64,000 nt of DNA from Diorhabda sublineata (Eukaryota > Arthropoda > Insecta > Coleoptera > Chrysomelidae): positions 22,300,488-22,364,487 of the forward strand of contig NC_079480.1 in assembly GCF_026230105.1 (NCBI RefSeq). The letters are read 5' to 3'. The notes beneath the pieces are model-generated. The model saw only the letters and a list, made by a program, of their open reading frames with translations. It searched no databases and was not told where the DNA came from. This document shows positions 1 through 11,519 of this stretch, one piece after another; position 1 is the first letter of the stretch, and each line of letters starts with the position of its first letter. A program made the translations under genes and the position numbers.

Positions 1-299
1 GGTAGTTCAAATATAAACTGGTTTTTCTACATATGAACTGTATCTCCACGGTTTTCTACCACGAATATTATTTTTACAAAATTAAGAGAAGTTTTGTGAA
101 AATATGTTAATAAAGGAAACTTATCGTGATATTATAATTGGCTACATAATTTTATTACCAATAAATTGGAGATTGAGTGGATAAAAAATTTTTAAACGCG
201 TGTTTTTGTAATTTTGTCATAATTCTAAACCGAAAAGTCAAAAATTAGAGAGAAGTTATTTAACTATCATAAAGTTTACCTAATTATAAAACAACTGAC

Positions 300-610
300 T
301 AAAAATGGTGATTTAAATATTTTTTATAACCTCAGAAAGAAGTCACGAAGTTTACGTTAGAGCGTGGACGTGTATCGTCATTTTGAAACCAAATCCCCAA
401 AATTCTCACAGATTTCATTCAACTAAAGTGAAGGATACTTAAAAAAGGATCGTATCAACAAAAAATAGTGATTTAACTATTTTTTATAACCCCAGAAAAT
501 ATTTACGAAGTTTACGTTAGAATCCCCACAATTTTACAAATTTCTTTCAATTAATGCGAAAGATACTTAACGTGTCAACAAAAAATAGTGATATGAGTAT
601 TTTTTATAAA
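300..610. repeat. Degenerate direct repeat, about 2.2 copies
   Basis: The string AAAAATGGTGATTTAAATAT near 302 recurs as AAAAAATAGTGATTTAACTA near 461 and AAAAAATAGTGATATGAGTA near 581. The shared interior includes ACGAAGTTTACGTTAGA and GATACTTAA. Unit lengths are about 160 and 120 bp, so the second unit has an internal deletion. No reading frame is conserved between copies. The rest of 1-1850 holds nothing else I can support. Confidence 0.6.
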
Positions 611-1856
611 TAATACATACAGTTTATCACAATGCGTCATATAGTTATATAAATTTATATACGAGGGGTTCTCAATTAGTTAAATCAAATTGACTATTTC
701 TATAATCAATGAATACAAAATTCCGTACATCGAAATCAATATAATAGATGTTTGTATGAAGGAAGGTTTAATAACATACATTGATGTAGATTAATTAGTA
801 GATCTACTGAGGCTTGAAGCTGTAGAATGAGTTCGTTTGGATCCTATAATCAACCGCCAGCTCCGGAATCGTGATTAAAATTTAACGTTCATCTATAATA
901 TTCAATGCGCTTTCGTTAATTATACAAGAAAATATTTCATTTAACCATTATTCGAGGATGTTTCTTCTAACTAGCGATAAGAATTGACGTGTTAGTTTGA
1001 CATAACTCAACTCTACACTTTTTGTTCAAAATAATTTCATAATTTTCACCGCGTTGTAGTTTAAATCATTCAACCGATATAATATATACCGTGAAAATTA
1101 TTGAACCGATAATATGATTTCAATAATTATAATCCATTCCGATAAAACGTTAATTCATTAACATGAAATTATTGTTTTATTTCATACAATAGAATCGAAT
1201 TGTCTACTACCTGATTTGAACTATAATCGAAGTAAAACGTAATAGAAAATTTCTATTATAGGGTGTTTAAATAAAATACATATAACAAGTACATTTTTTT
1301 TAATTTTCGGTAGCACGTTTTAGCAAAAACCAACTTCTCTACATTCCTTTATCTTCCTTATGCATTTATGATATTTATTTATCGTTTACATGAACACAAA
1401 TACGCTATTTCTAGAGTTTACATACGCACGGTCAAGTTCAATTTTACGTTCGATTAGTATATGTTATATACGTGATTTTTAGTTAGTTGTAAATCGTATT
1501 TTTGATCTTAAGACTAAATTATGAATGGCATTAATTATTGAATCCAAAACAACCAAAAAGAAAATAATAAATCGTACCTTGTGATGATTATGAGACTGTT
1601 TACATAGGACAAACATCTCAATATTTAGAAAATAGATTAATAGATCATCAAACATAAAAATGCATTAAAAATGTAAAATTTTATTATGGGAATGTCAGAT
1701 TTGGTATATTATAAGGAAAAAAATGTTTAGCGAGTTAAATACTGAAATTTTAACGAATTTTTTGACTGATGACAGAAATTTTGTACCAAAAACAAAACAA
1801 GGGATAAATATTTTATTCTATACGACATGTGTGTTGTTAAGATCGACAGATGCTGT

Positions 1857-1860
1857 ATGT

Positions 1861-1914
<54 letters not shown>
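1857..1914. repeat. (GT)n microsatellite
   Basis: An almost pure GT dinucleotide run of about 58 bp with one GA interruption near its start. It is likely length-polymorphic. Confidence 0.95.
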
Positions 1915-1916
<2 letters not shown>

Positions 1917-1919
1917 TCT

Positions 1920-2830
1920 CATTCAAGTCTCTAAATCTAATTTAAGTTAGTAGATCCGGATTAAATTATCGCGTTTCATGTACGGTAACGGAATTATGTC
2001 AAGGGGTTCGAAAGGATTGGAAGGGCAAAGAACGTCGAGAATTTGATACATTTTAGGGACACGTACAACCCGTGTAAATATTTGAATTCCACCCGACTAA
2101 GGAGACAAGATTAAACTGTTTACCTTAATCGCCTTTCAAATTTCAACTTTCTATATGTGTGAGACCTTCAAATAAACCCTCGAAGTTTCAGTTTTTGAGT
2201 CATTGATATTTTCGTTTCGCCGGAAACCGCCTCACAACATTTATTTTCATATTTATTGTCACTTTTTTGTGGAGGTTTTTTGTCTACTACGCTCTAAAAA
2301 TTTCTCACCTGTCGTTCAATTTTATAGACAGGGGGAATCCGATTAATTTATCACCGGTATCTTTTAGAAAACTTCGTTTCTCTTTTGGCGGTTTCTCAAT
2401 TTGCCAATTTCTAATTTTCCGCTCGAATTCCAGTCCTCTCTTCGTTATTATCCCGCTTCTGATTGTATTTGCGCCTTTCGCGTCATCAATCTTATATCAG
2501 AATGGTTAATTTAAATTAATTGGCGCCGTTGGTTACGAAAATTCCAATTTTTTCATAAAAATACGTCTTTTCCGAAAACCGCGCGACGATTTACAGAAAA
2601 TTTGAAAATATCGGTGCTCACGTCTTCTAAATCACCGACATGCCCTTCGTCGAACTACCACGAACTTTACAATGGGTCCTGAGTTAAAACTGTCTCTAAT
2701 TTATTAATTTATTTAAACTGTTTTTCAACGGCGGGTAAATTTATACCCATTGTATTTTATTTACTCTATTTAAACACTAGATTTAACTAACTTTATAATA
2801 ATAATCATCCACTACGTATACGGAAAATTG
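1920..2830. other. Unassigned intronic sequence
   Basis: No gene, repeat or transposon relic could be supported here. An 80-residue open frame at 2267-2509 is rich in F, S and I, lacks any recognisable motif and has no usable splice context. I treat it as chance. Confidence 0.4.
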
Positions 2831-2834
2831 TTAT

Positions 2835-2930
2835 TATACAGGGTGTCTTACGACGAGTTAAAACTATCTGTATATATGGCAAAATATTCATAGTGAAACT
2901 TTGTTATTTTAAATGGAACACCCTGTATAT
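2835..2930. mobile_element. Short ACAGGGTGT-ended inverted-repeat element
   Basis: TATACAGGGTGT at 2835-2846 is mirrored by ACACCCTGTATA at 2918-2929, enclosing under 100 bp. The left end continues as TTACGACGAGTTAAAACTAT and recurs near 4843 and 7064. TACAGGGTGT-type ends with TA at the border are typical of Tc1/mariner-type MITEs in insects. The assignment to that group is an inference from the ends only. Confidence 0.5.
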
Positions 2931-3612
2931 TAATACATTTTTGAAATCTACGTTAAATTTTAGTATACTTTTGTCTAAAAACTTTTTTCGAAAAATGTAT
3001 ACTTTTCAGGTTATTAATTTGTTTGTAAAAAAAATTGACCGTTGCACACCCTTATAAATTATTTTTTTACGAAGATACCCTTAAAGATATGAGAATAGTT
3101 TCTGTTCGGTTGTTTTAAGCAAAATCAGACGTAATGGAAAAAAATGTACAAAGTTTAACTTACATATCGACATAAATATCGAATTTCTTTATTTTTTTTA
3201 AATAGAACCACCCGATTTTTTCTATTTTAATGCATTCAGGGATAAAAATAAGGCAAACTCATGTATACTTTCCTATACCTAAACCTTACCGTTATCCAGA
3301 TATTAAATGTTTTCTAGTCTAAATTTATGAAGTTAAACTTTGAACACTTTTTATACACCCCTGTATAAAATTAAAAATTTTTCAACATAGATTTAAATAC
3401 GTATGACCTTGCTTAAAACAACCGAACAGAAACCATTTTCATATCTTGAAGGGTGTACTCGTAAAAAAATAATTTATAAAGGTCTGCAAGGGTCAAATTT
3501 TTTACAAAAAAATTAATAACTCGAAAAATATGCATTTTTTGGAAAAAGCTTTTAGACAAAAGTATACTAAAATTCAACGTAGATTTCAAAAATGTATTAA
3601 TACACTGGATGT
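2918..3612. mobile_element. Foldback (palindromic) non-autonomous element
   Basis: The left arm (about 2918-3132) is an imperfect inverted copy of the right arm (about 3399-3612). For example, TATTAATACATTTTTGAAAT on the left matches the reverse complement of the segment ending at about 3600, and CTGTTCGGTTGTTTTAAGCA matches the complement around 3412-3431. Arms are about 215 bp and the spacer about 265 bp. No coding capacity is seen. A partial relative lies at 7128-7504. Confidence 0.7.
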
Positions 3613-3619
3613 TTATAAA

Positions 3620-4840
3620 AAGTGTTTAAACTTCATGAATATCAACTTATATAAAAAAACGTTTCTAGAAATTATATAAACAACTTTCTGCTTATATAAA
3701 ACATAATATCAAAGACGCTGCTCGAAATTTTAGGCTTCCATTATAACCGAACAAGACTAGCTTTACGGCTCGTGTCGTGGTCGAATATTTTTCATCAAAC
3801 ATAAAGACTAAAACTGAAGAATTACTAAAAAAAACTACAATTGATAATATTTGTCATGAAAAATTATAAAAAGTATGTTATTTCTTTAAAAAGTCAAAAC
3901 GAATCTAGTAGTTTCAAACAATAAACATATCTCTTTGTATTTTTTCCTTTTTTTTTTCGTTTTTCTGTCGTATCAGTAATTTGTTTGCCGTTTTTACTTC
4001 CTGGACATTTTCAAAATGTCCCGGTTTCTTTGGATCATAAAATTTTGCTTATTTTGTTTGTCGTGGTTTTTTCAAATCTTCAATTTTAAAAATAATTAAG
4101 TTATAATAATCAAAATTTTGTAATTATTGGGAAAAAAGTAAGGTCCTGAGTTATCTATTAGAGCTCTTTGGAAAACGAACGAATTGGTCTACGAAATTGA
4201 GTTAAAAAGTAGCGGGATTAGTTTCTCTATCCCCTATATTCGTGAACTTTAGAGTTTAGAGCTAAAAATGACCAAATGTGGCAGAAAATTTATATACGAA
4301 ATAAATTCTTTAAAAAAATCATAGTTTAAGCGAATCAAAACCAAGGGCAGATTCAATTATTAAAAGTTATTTTTTTTAACAAGTTTCTATTATGAAATAA
4401 GTCCGAAACCTTCGAAAAACTTAAATAGAAACGTCCCTAGATGTATAAGGTTCGTGTTTTTTTTATCGCGCTGTAGAAGGTCATCCCTTCAGCTTCTCAA
4501 TCTTCTTCTGGTAGATCGCGATGACCGACCACAAGTCACACAAACACATTGGAGAGAAAACCAGAAACTTTACAATCAAAGTTTAACGCTGAAAACCGAC
4601 CAACAACGGACCAAGTTTAACGGTTCCCTAAATGGCGGATATTGCGGAAAACTTTATTGCAGCAATTTGCAATAAGGCTCTACTAGAGACGGCTTAACGG
4701 TCCTCCTGAGACGTATCGCTCCACCCCTTGGACTTCTCGCTATAACCGAAGTTTCGGTTACAAAATTTTTCGTACGATTTCTACGGATACTTTCCGATAT
4801 TTGACAACATTCAAATAAACGCAGAATTCCTTCCAAAACG
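3620..4840. other. Unassigned intronic sequence
   Basis: AT-rich. The short part around 4490-4840 has higher GC, but neither strand gave a recognisable protein motif or paired splice sites. Overlapping short open frames on both strands there look like chance. Confidence 0.4.
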
Positions 4841-4842
4841 GT

Positions 4843-4884
4843 ATATACAGGGTGTCCCACGACGAGTTAAAACTATCTGTACAT
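4843..4884 (+). mobile_element. Lone ACAGGGTGTCCC terminus
   Basis: TATACAGGGTGTCCCACGAC followed by GAGTTAAAACTATCTGTACA repeats the start of the element at 2835. It has no matching inverted end nearby, and it runs straight into the 160-bp tandem array. It is probably a truncated copy of the same MITE family. Confidence 0.5.
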
Positions 4885-4899
4885 GGTATAATATTCATA

Positions 4900-5385
4900 A
4901 TAAAATGACTACTTCCAAAGGGAGGTACGTTATTTGAATTGAGAAACAAATTGGGAAATTTGATTCGTAGGTTGGAATTAATTAGAAATATGAAATTTTT
5001 AGATCAAAATTATTTGAATTTTTGGAATTTTTCGTAATTTCCATATAAATAACACCCTACACACAATTTGTATTGAATCAAAGGGATGAAAATGAATTAA
5101 GTGTTACTTCATAGGGGGAGGTACGCTATTTGATTTGAAAAATTTCGAAATTTCGATAAGAATCGAATTTATTTTGAATTTTATGAATTGTTCATAATTT
5201 CCGTATAAATAACAACCTACACACAATTTGAATTAAATCAAAGGGATGAAAATGAATTTAGTGGTCACTTCAAAGGGAGGGTAACTATATTTGATTTGAA
5301 AAATTTCAAAATTTCGATAAGAATCGAATTTATTTGAATTTTATGAATTGTTCATAATTCCCAAATAAAAAACACCCTACACAAG
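4900..5385. repeat. Tandem repeat, 160-bp period, about 3 copies
   Basis: AACACCCTACACACAATTTG at 5051 recurs at 5211 and, partly, at 5371, giving an exact 160-bp spacing. Shared blocks include ATCAAAGGGATGAAAATGAA and TTTCGATAAGAATCGAATTT. A more divergent copy precedes them from about 4900 (ACTTCCAAAGGGAGGTACG). The array abuts a TACAGGGTGTCCC terminus at 4843. It is non-coding. Confidence 0.8.
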
Positions 5386-5389
5386 TGGT

Positions 5390-6060
5390 TACTACATTGA
5401 AAAAATCAAAAATTTCAAATAAATATTTCGAATTTGTGATTTTTCTCAACTTTAGCGGAAAAATTTTTTTATTTTTTCAAATTTAAACCCTCCTATGTAC
5501 AATTTCAATTATATGGCAGTAAAAAAAATTTTACAGCTCATTTTGAAGCTTCTTATTTTTCTCAACTTTCAGAGCGAATTTTTATCGAAAATTTGCAAAA
5601 AAAACCATGCACTAGTTAATTTTATAGACTATTTCCATAGATATTTCGATTTTTCTTAATTTTCCTAATTTCCACAACGGTATTACAGGTATTTTCCAAA
5701 TTTTCCGTTATCCCCTATATAAAATTTCAATTGAAACGAAGAAAAACTTATTTCAAAGGGGTACGATGATTAAATAAAATTAAATTGAAAATTCAACTGA
5801 AATATCAAAAATGTGAACATAAGAAAGAAAGAAAAAATACACAAAAACAAAACGCTAACAATTCTCACACGTACGTAAGGGTAGCAGGGTTAATTTGTGG
5901 CCAACTACAATTAAATTCCAAACAATTAAAAATTCTCTCCGTAAATTTTCTACAATACAAATGCAACTGAAAAGTAGTTGGAATTTTAATTAATAGATTT
6001 TGTGTTTGAAATAACTCGCAACAAAAATTATGACACTTTTACATATTTTACATCACGTGA
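5390..6060. other. Unassigned AT-rich sequence
   Basis: Oligo-A/T-rich with phrases resembling the preceding array, such as repeated AATTTC and AAATTT blocks, but no clear period. No gene was seen. Confidence 0.4.
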
Positions 6061-6103
6061 TGCTTTTCAGCATATTCTAATCTCCCTTGTTTCTGGTGAT
6101 ACG

Positions 6104-6540
6104 TAGAGAGGTTCAAGTTCCGAAATCGCCGCTAACAAATCCTTCAAAAGTGTGTAAGGAATTCCTAAGAACGGGCTCTGTTGTCGACGCGCCGCGTTCT
6201 GGACGACCGGTATCAGTAATAAATAACGAAAATACGGAAACAGCGATGATTCCGTGGGCAAATTGACAACGATTCGACACTCGCAAACATCCGTCAACGC
6301 TGTCGATAAGAATTGAAACGAAACATGTCCGTGCTTCAGATGATTGTGTGTGCTCGTCGAAATGATTAACCGATACAAGTTCCAAACTCGCCGCTAACAA
6401 ATCCTTCCAAAGTCCGGAAGGAAGGAATTCCTAATAACGGGCTCTGTTGTCGTTGCGCCGCGTTTTAGACGACCGGTATCTATAACAACTAACGAAAATA
6501 TGGAATGGCGCTATCGGAAGAACTACTGAAACGACCAGAG
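6104..6540 (+). pseudogene. Duplicated relic of a transposase N-terminal helix-turn-helix region
   Basis: The plus strand reads RTGSVVDAPRSGRPVSV near 6168-6220, preceded in frame by NPSKVCKEFL. This is the classic linker between the two helix-turn-helix motifs in insect Tc1/mariner-superfamily transposases. A stop follows shortly after. The segment is duplicated: 6113 (CAAGTTCCGAAATCGCCGCT) recurs at 6375 (CAAGTTCCAAACTCGCCGCT), and the second copy reads ITGSVVVAPRFRRPVSI. Both copies are broken and no catalytic domain follows. The family is moderately certain. Whether the duplication predates insertion is unknown. Confidence 0.6.
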
Positions 6541-6544
6541 TTCT

Positions 6545-7060
6545 CACGTCTTCATTGAAGAAGAATTAAACTTTTTCTATATACTTCTAATCATTGATTG
6601 CCGCCTCTGCCACAAGTTTAATTCCATCTTTATGTATAAAATTGTATAAAATATCACTTGGTGACCATATTACAGCTCACTATGACTGATTGGAACTCGT
6701 AAAATCGAAATATATTCCTAGCAACTAACATGTCGTTCGCAAAGCTGAAATATATTTATGTGTACGATGGCCATTGTATTCTGGCAAGACAATCACCAGT
6801 GAATCATTCAAGAAAGGCGAGCTATTTATTCTATAAATGGCACATAAATTCGACATCAAACTGAAAATGGAATTTCACTAAAAGCGATCCGTTTACCGAC
6901 ATATCTTTCCATATTCTAACGGATCTACCGGAACAAATCAAAAATAAATCGTATTTTTTTTTTATTATTTCCACCTTGGGTCTGCCTTATTGCTCCGGCC
7001 AACAATACCTCTAGAGATATTATTTATGTGGAAACGATCTTCTATAGAGTGAAAAATTGT
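6545..7060. other. Unassigned intronic sequence
   Basis: No gene, repeat or terminal inverted repeat could be supported. Confidence 0.4.
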
Positions 7061-7063
7061 TAT

Positions 7064-7504
7064 TATACAGGGTGTCCCACGACGAGTTCTGCCGGAAGTC
7101 GACTGTAACTTTATTATTTTATATGGAACACCCTGTATATTAATACATTTTTGAAATCTACGTTAAATTTCAGTATACTTTTGTCTAAAAACTTTTTCGA
7201 AAAATGCGTACTTTTCGAATTATTAATTGTTTTGTACAAAATTTAACCCCTGCAGACCCTTATAAATTATTTTTTTACTAGGATACCCTTAAAGATATGG
7301 AAATGATTTCTATTCGGTTGATTTAAGCAATATCAGACGTATTTAAATCTATGTTGAAAAATTTTTCATTCCATACAAGGTTTGTATAAAAAGTGTTCAA
7401 AGTATAACTTCATAAATATCAAATTTCTTTATTTTTTCAAATAGAATCATCCGGTTTTTTCTATTTTAATGCATTTAGCGGTGAAAAATAAAGCAAATTC
7501 ATGT
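7064..7504. mobile_element. Partial copy of the foldback element with ACAGGGTGTCCC start
   Basis: It starts TATACAGGGTGTCCCACGAC and has ACACCCTGTATATTAATACA at 7128. It then follows the left arm of the 2918-3612 element through CTATTCGGTTGATTTAAGCA and continues into sequence matching parts of that element's spacer (TTTTTCTATTTTAATGCATT). There is no inverted second arm, so this is either a truncated copy or a one-armed relative. Confidence 0.65.
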
Positions 7505-7509
7505 AATCA

Positions 7510-8825
7510 ATTTTTTTATTCCTTTAATTCAATTCTTTAGTGTTAAATTCAATTTTTATTTGATACAATTTCAATTATTACTACTATTAAATAAAGAATC
7601 GTTTAAATTCAATATTTTGATATAAAAACCTTGTATTGTACAGATATGATTTATTTTTATGTAACCATATACACGAAAGGGGCATAGATGTATATGTTGT
7701 AGTTAAAACGCCCCGACGAAAATACGTAGCCTCGCATTTACATACAAAATGTATCAACATGAAACACATAAGGTAAAAGATCATAAACCTACGTTAGGTT
7801 TTGAAAATGGATTTCCCTAGTGAACAAATTCCCGGTTTAGTATAATTGAAAACTATATCAAAAGACCGCCTCTAAAATATTATACGGGAAAAAGCAACAC
7901 GCTTAGTTCGTTTCCTTCAATAAAAAGTAAATGAGGTTATTCTATAGAAATTACTAGTTACACAAAAAAAATATATGTCGTACTATAATAAATCTGTTCA
8001 AATGAATGAATGATTATATATAAAATTTGTATTATTATTAGTATTACAATATAAAAATTTCTTTGTACAACAAATAAATAACATTAATTGACGTGAAAGG
8101 CGTCCATGAATTTTATATCGAATAATAATCGATCGGCTTGACAGCGAAAGTCACCGCATTGTTGCCAGAACTAAAAGATTTCAGTCAATACGAAATATTT
8201 TGCACTGAAATTATACTACGAAATAAAAATTCTTATTCACACGTTCCCATTAAATTCCAGTTTATTAAAATTCAGTTATTTGTAAGTTTTGGTTAAATAT
8301 TTTATTATAATTTTATTATATCTACAGATTACAATCTAATGAATATCAATTAAAGAAATGTCGATAACAGAGTATGGCAACACTGGTCGCGTACACTAAA
8401 GCGAAAATGTCTACGTTCGATTGTTGAAATCGGGATTATTCCAATCACTAATAACCATAGACGAAAAAATATCTCGAAAATTGTGCCAATACAAATATTT
8501 AATGGATTTTCAATTATATTAATCATAGATATTAACGATGTACAGGTGTATCGAGAATACATATTTGTGAAGTAAATATATGGATAAATTAGTGTCATGA
8601 ACGTGATGCTTCGATAACCACGAACCACGCTACTACAAGCGTATACAGGGAATTCGAAAATTGATAAAACTATGGATGTGACGTATCGGGTAAGTATAAC
8701 AGAAATTTAATTAAAATAATTTAATTGGTTTTATTACTGAGAAAGTGAATTTATAAAAAAGTTTGATGTATGAAATGTATGAAATTAGTCGAAAAGAATC
8801 GATATCGAATCAATAAACAAATTCG
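7510..8825. other. Unassigned intronic sequence
   Basis: No support for a gene. GTTGCCA and TGGCAACA words near 8160 and 8383 resemble fragments of dispersed insect repeats, but they are too short to call. Confidence 0.4.
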
Positions 8826-8829
8826 GTAT

Positions 8830-9185
8830 AAAGTATCGATTATTGAATGTCAATCGATTAAGTACGAATTCTAATACATATACAAGGTGCTATCAAAAAA
8901 TATTTTTTAATTATAGTGTTTATTATAAATCGTTACATTTCAATACGTATACTAGGTGATAACGAAAAAATCGTTTTTAAATATCGATTGTTGAATGTCA
9001 ATCGATTATATACGAATTATAATACATATACAAGGTGCTATCAAAAAATAGTTTTTAATTATCGAGTTTTTAATGTCAATCGTTGAATTTAAATACGTAT
9101 ACAAGGTGCTAACGAAAAAATCGGTTTTAAATATCGAATTACAATACGTATACAAGGAGCTATCAAAAAGTAGTTATTATATATT
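8830..9185. repeat. Nested tandem repeat, about 148-bp dimer of about 70-bp subunits
   Basis: ATACATATACAAGGTGCTAT and variants (ATACGTATACTAGGTGATAA, ATACGTATACAAGGTGCTAA, ATACGTATACAAGGAGCTAT) recur five times at about 65-75-bp spacing. A longer unit with TATCGATTATTGAATGTCAA at 8834 recurs at 8982. The repeats alternate GCTATCAAAA with TAACGAAAA endings, giving dimer order. The 75-residue open frame across its end is an artefact of the repeat. Confidence 0.75.
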
Positions 9186-9189
9186 ATAT

Positions 9190-11090
9190 ATTAAGCAATA
9201 TTTGACGCACAATTTAGTTAACACAGTACCTTATAGTCTGTGTATAGACTTCAATTTTACTAAAATAACCCACGTTAGGTACACACTTGTTAAAAATTGA
9301 TTTAAAATTCTTGTTTTCATAGAAAACTAAACAATGTCTTCCATATATATACGAATGTGGAATAATTTAGTTCTGAGTATACCGACTGAGAACGGCGGTA
9401 TTCAGAAATTGCTGAAAGAGCAACAATTTAATTGTTTTCGTCAAATTGCCATTAAACTTTGAACTTCTCAGTTAAATGTAGTAGCTTTAGAGAAATCGTC
9501 GAGAAAGAGCAATTTTGGTTTCAATGACGATAATTATAAGAGAAAGCGTTGCGGATGATTTTACATATTTTAAGGGATTCAAGTCCATTTCAAACAAATG
9601 GAACGCTAACGGATTTCAATTTACTAACCCACTCGAAAGTATCAACCTTCAAAATATCTAAATATCAATAACTACGCTATGTGCAGTTCGAAGTAATTTT
9701 ATTCAAATATTATTAAATAACAAAATATTACAATGATTAAAACACTAAACGAACAGTCTAAAGTACAGACTATGATTGGGATATGACAGACAGATATCAT
9801 TTACGAGGATGGTTCCAAAAATACATGGCCCAACCAAGAAAACATGAAACGAAATTTCCTTTTAGCTCCCAGCGATGTTCGATAAGTTTTTATATCAAAA
9901 ATCGTCAAGCTAGGGATAGAAAATAATGAAGGAGGCTGTAAATGAGCTGTAGACATCTGTATAGTACAAAAATTGACTTGGAGTAGCAGTATAAAGGAAG
10001 AAGGATTCAATTAAGGAATGAGACGTCATGATATTAAAAAAATAACAGGAATTCAAGATGTAGTGACATAAATTAGAGAACTTTAATGAAAAAATTAATA
10101 TAATTGATAAAAAAATAGACATTAATTCCATTAGATAGACCACCAAAAAAAAATTATAGGGAATTTCAGCGTCTTAGGATGGAGGTTATATTTTCAAATT
10201 AAACAGGACGAAAAGGCCTGTTTAGATCGGTTAATTTTGAAGTTGCGACTTTCTTAAATACGGAAAGAATAATCAGAAACTATTTGACCGATTGGTCAAT
10301 AACTTTTTGAACGAAAATACTCGCCAATTGGAAAAACTTAGTTAAACATGAAGCCTTTCTTTTCAAGCTAAATCATTACGTAATTTCCCTTTTCCACGAT
10401 TCTTTCTTTGTATTTTCTTTTTGGTTAGAAACTGTTTCTTATATTCCAGCTACTCCAAACGTCCATTTTGTTTTTGTGTCATGTCATCGAAGCTTTCAAT
10501 CTGCTCTATATTTGAGTCGTAGATAAAGTATAGTATTCAACTTGCGGTGTTGATGATTTATTACGAACTATCTACGAAAATTATAACCTATGTTAAATAA
10601 CAAAAAATGATTGTTTTATAATTTTTTTTGGCGTGTTTTGCGAAGGGCGCAAAAATAAATATTACATATCTGTCACTAATTGCGATCGTGCGTGTTTACA
10701 AAAAAAAGCACGAAAATGTTCAATCTCGTTATTCGGAAGACTTAAGCTTCCTATTAACCTCCAGTTACAACTGGAAAATTACAGTGTGTTCCATGAGCTT
10801 CTACCTTTTATAGAAAGGATTATTTTCGACTATATTATTTTAATATCTTTTTTTTTGACGGTGAAAATAAATCGCAAGCTTTTCCGTGAAATATGACGCA
10901 ATTAAGCGATGGAATTGGATAGAATGTGTAGAGGATTTTTGACACTTCATCATAGAGTCATTAATTTAAAATTACATCGATTCGATTTTGATATCCCAAC
11001 ATAAAAATTAGAATAAACAAAATTTTTTCTCATTCGACGTATTAAACGACAAACTAAAGTCTATTTATGGAAGAAAAATAGTAAACCAAA
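9190..11090. other. Unassigned intronic sequence with one mariner-like terminus
   Basis: TTTACGAGGATGGTTCCAAA near 9803 resembles the TACGAGGATGGTCTCGAG end seen at 49517, so it may be a lone mariner-type inverted-repeat end. No partner end and no transposase motif follows. Short open frames at 9801-10146 and 10628-10896 show no recognisable domain. Confidence 0.35.
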
Positions 11091-11094
11091 ACAT

Positions 11095-11515
11095 CTTCAC
11101 CTTTAGTTCACGTCAATTGGCTTCAATCGATTGTTAATGATGAAAATCTGACAAAAGTAAACGCCAATTCAGCTGAATTTACATGAATTGACATTAATCA
11201 TCACCAATCGATAAAATCTGACGAAACTAGATGCCATTTGAACTCAAATAACATGAATTGAGGTGAATGAACATCAATCGGCTTCAATCGACTGTTAATG
11301 ATGAAAATATGACAAAAGTAAACGCCAATGCAGCTGAATTTACATGAATTGACATCAATTATCACTAATCGACAAAATCTGACGAAACTAGACACCAATT
11401 GAACTCAAATAACATGAATTAAGGTAAATCAACCTCGATGGACTGTTAATGAAAAAAATCTGATAAAAGTAAACGCCAATTCAGCTGAATTTATATGAGT
11501 TGACTTCAAAGTTTC
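11095..11515. repeat. Tandem repeat, about 161/151-bp period, about 2.6 copies
   Basis: GGCTTCAATCGATTGTTAAT at 11119 recurs at 11280. A shorter third copy has CTGTTAATG at 11443. Shared blocks are GACAAAAGTAAACGCCAATT and CAGCTGAATTTACATGAATT. Units contain repeated TCAATTG and TGAATTGA words, so the 161-bp unit may itself have arisen from a shorter module. Non-coding. Confidence 0.75.
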
Positions 11516-11519
11516 GTTT

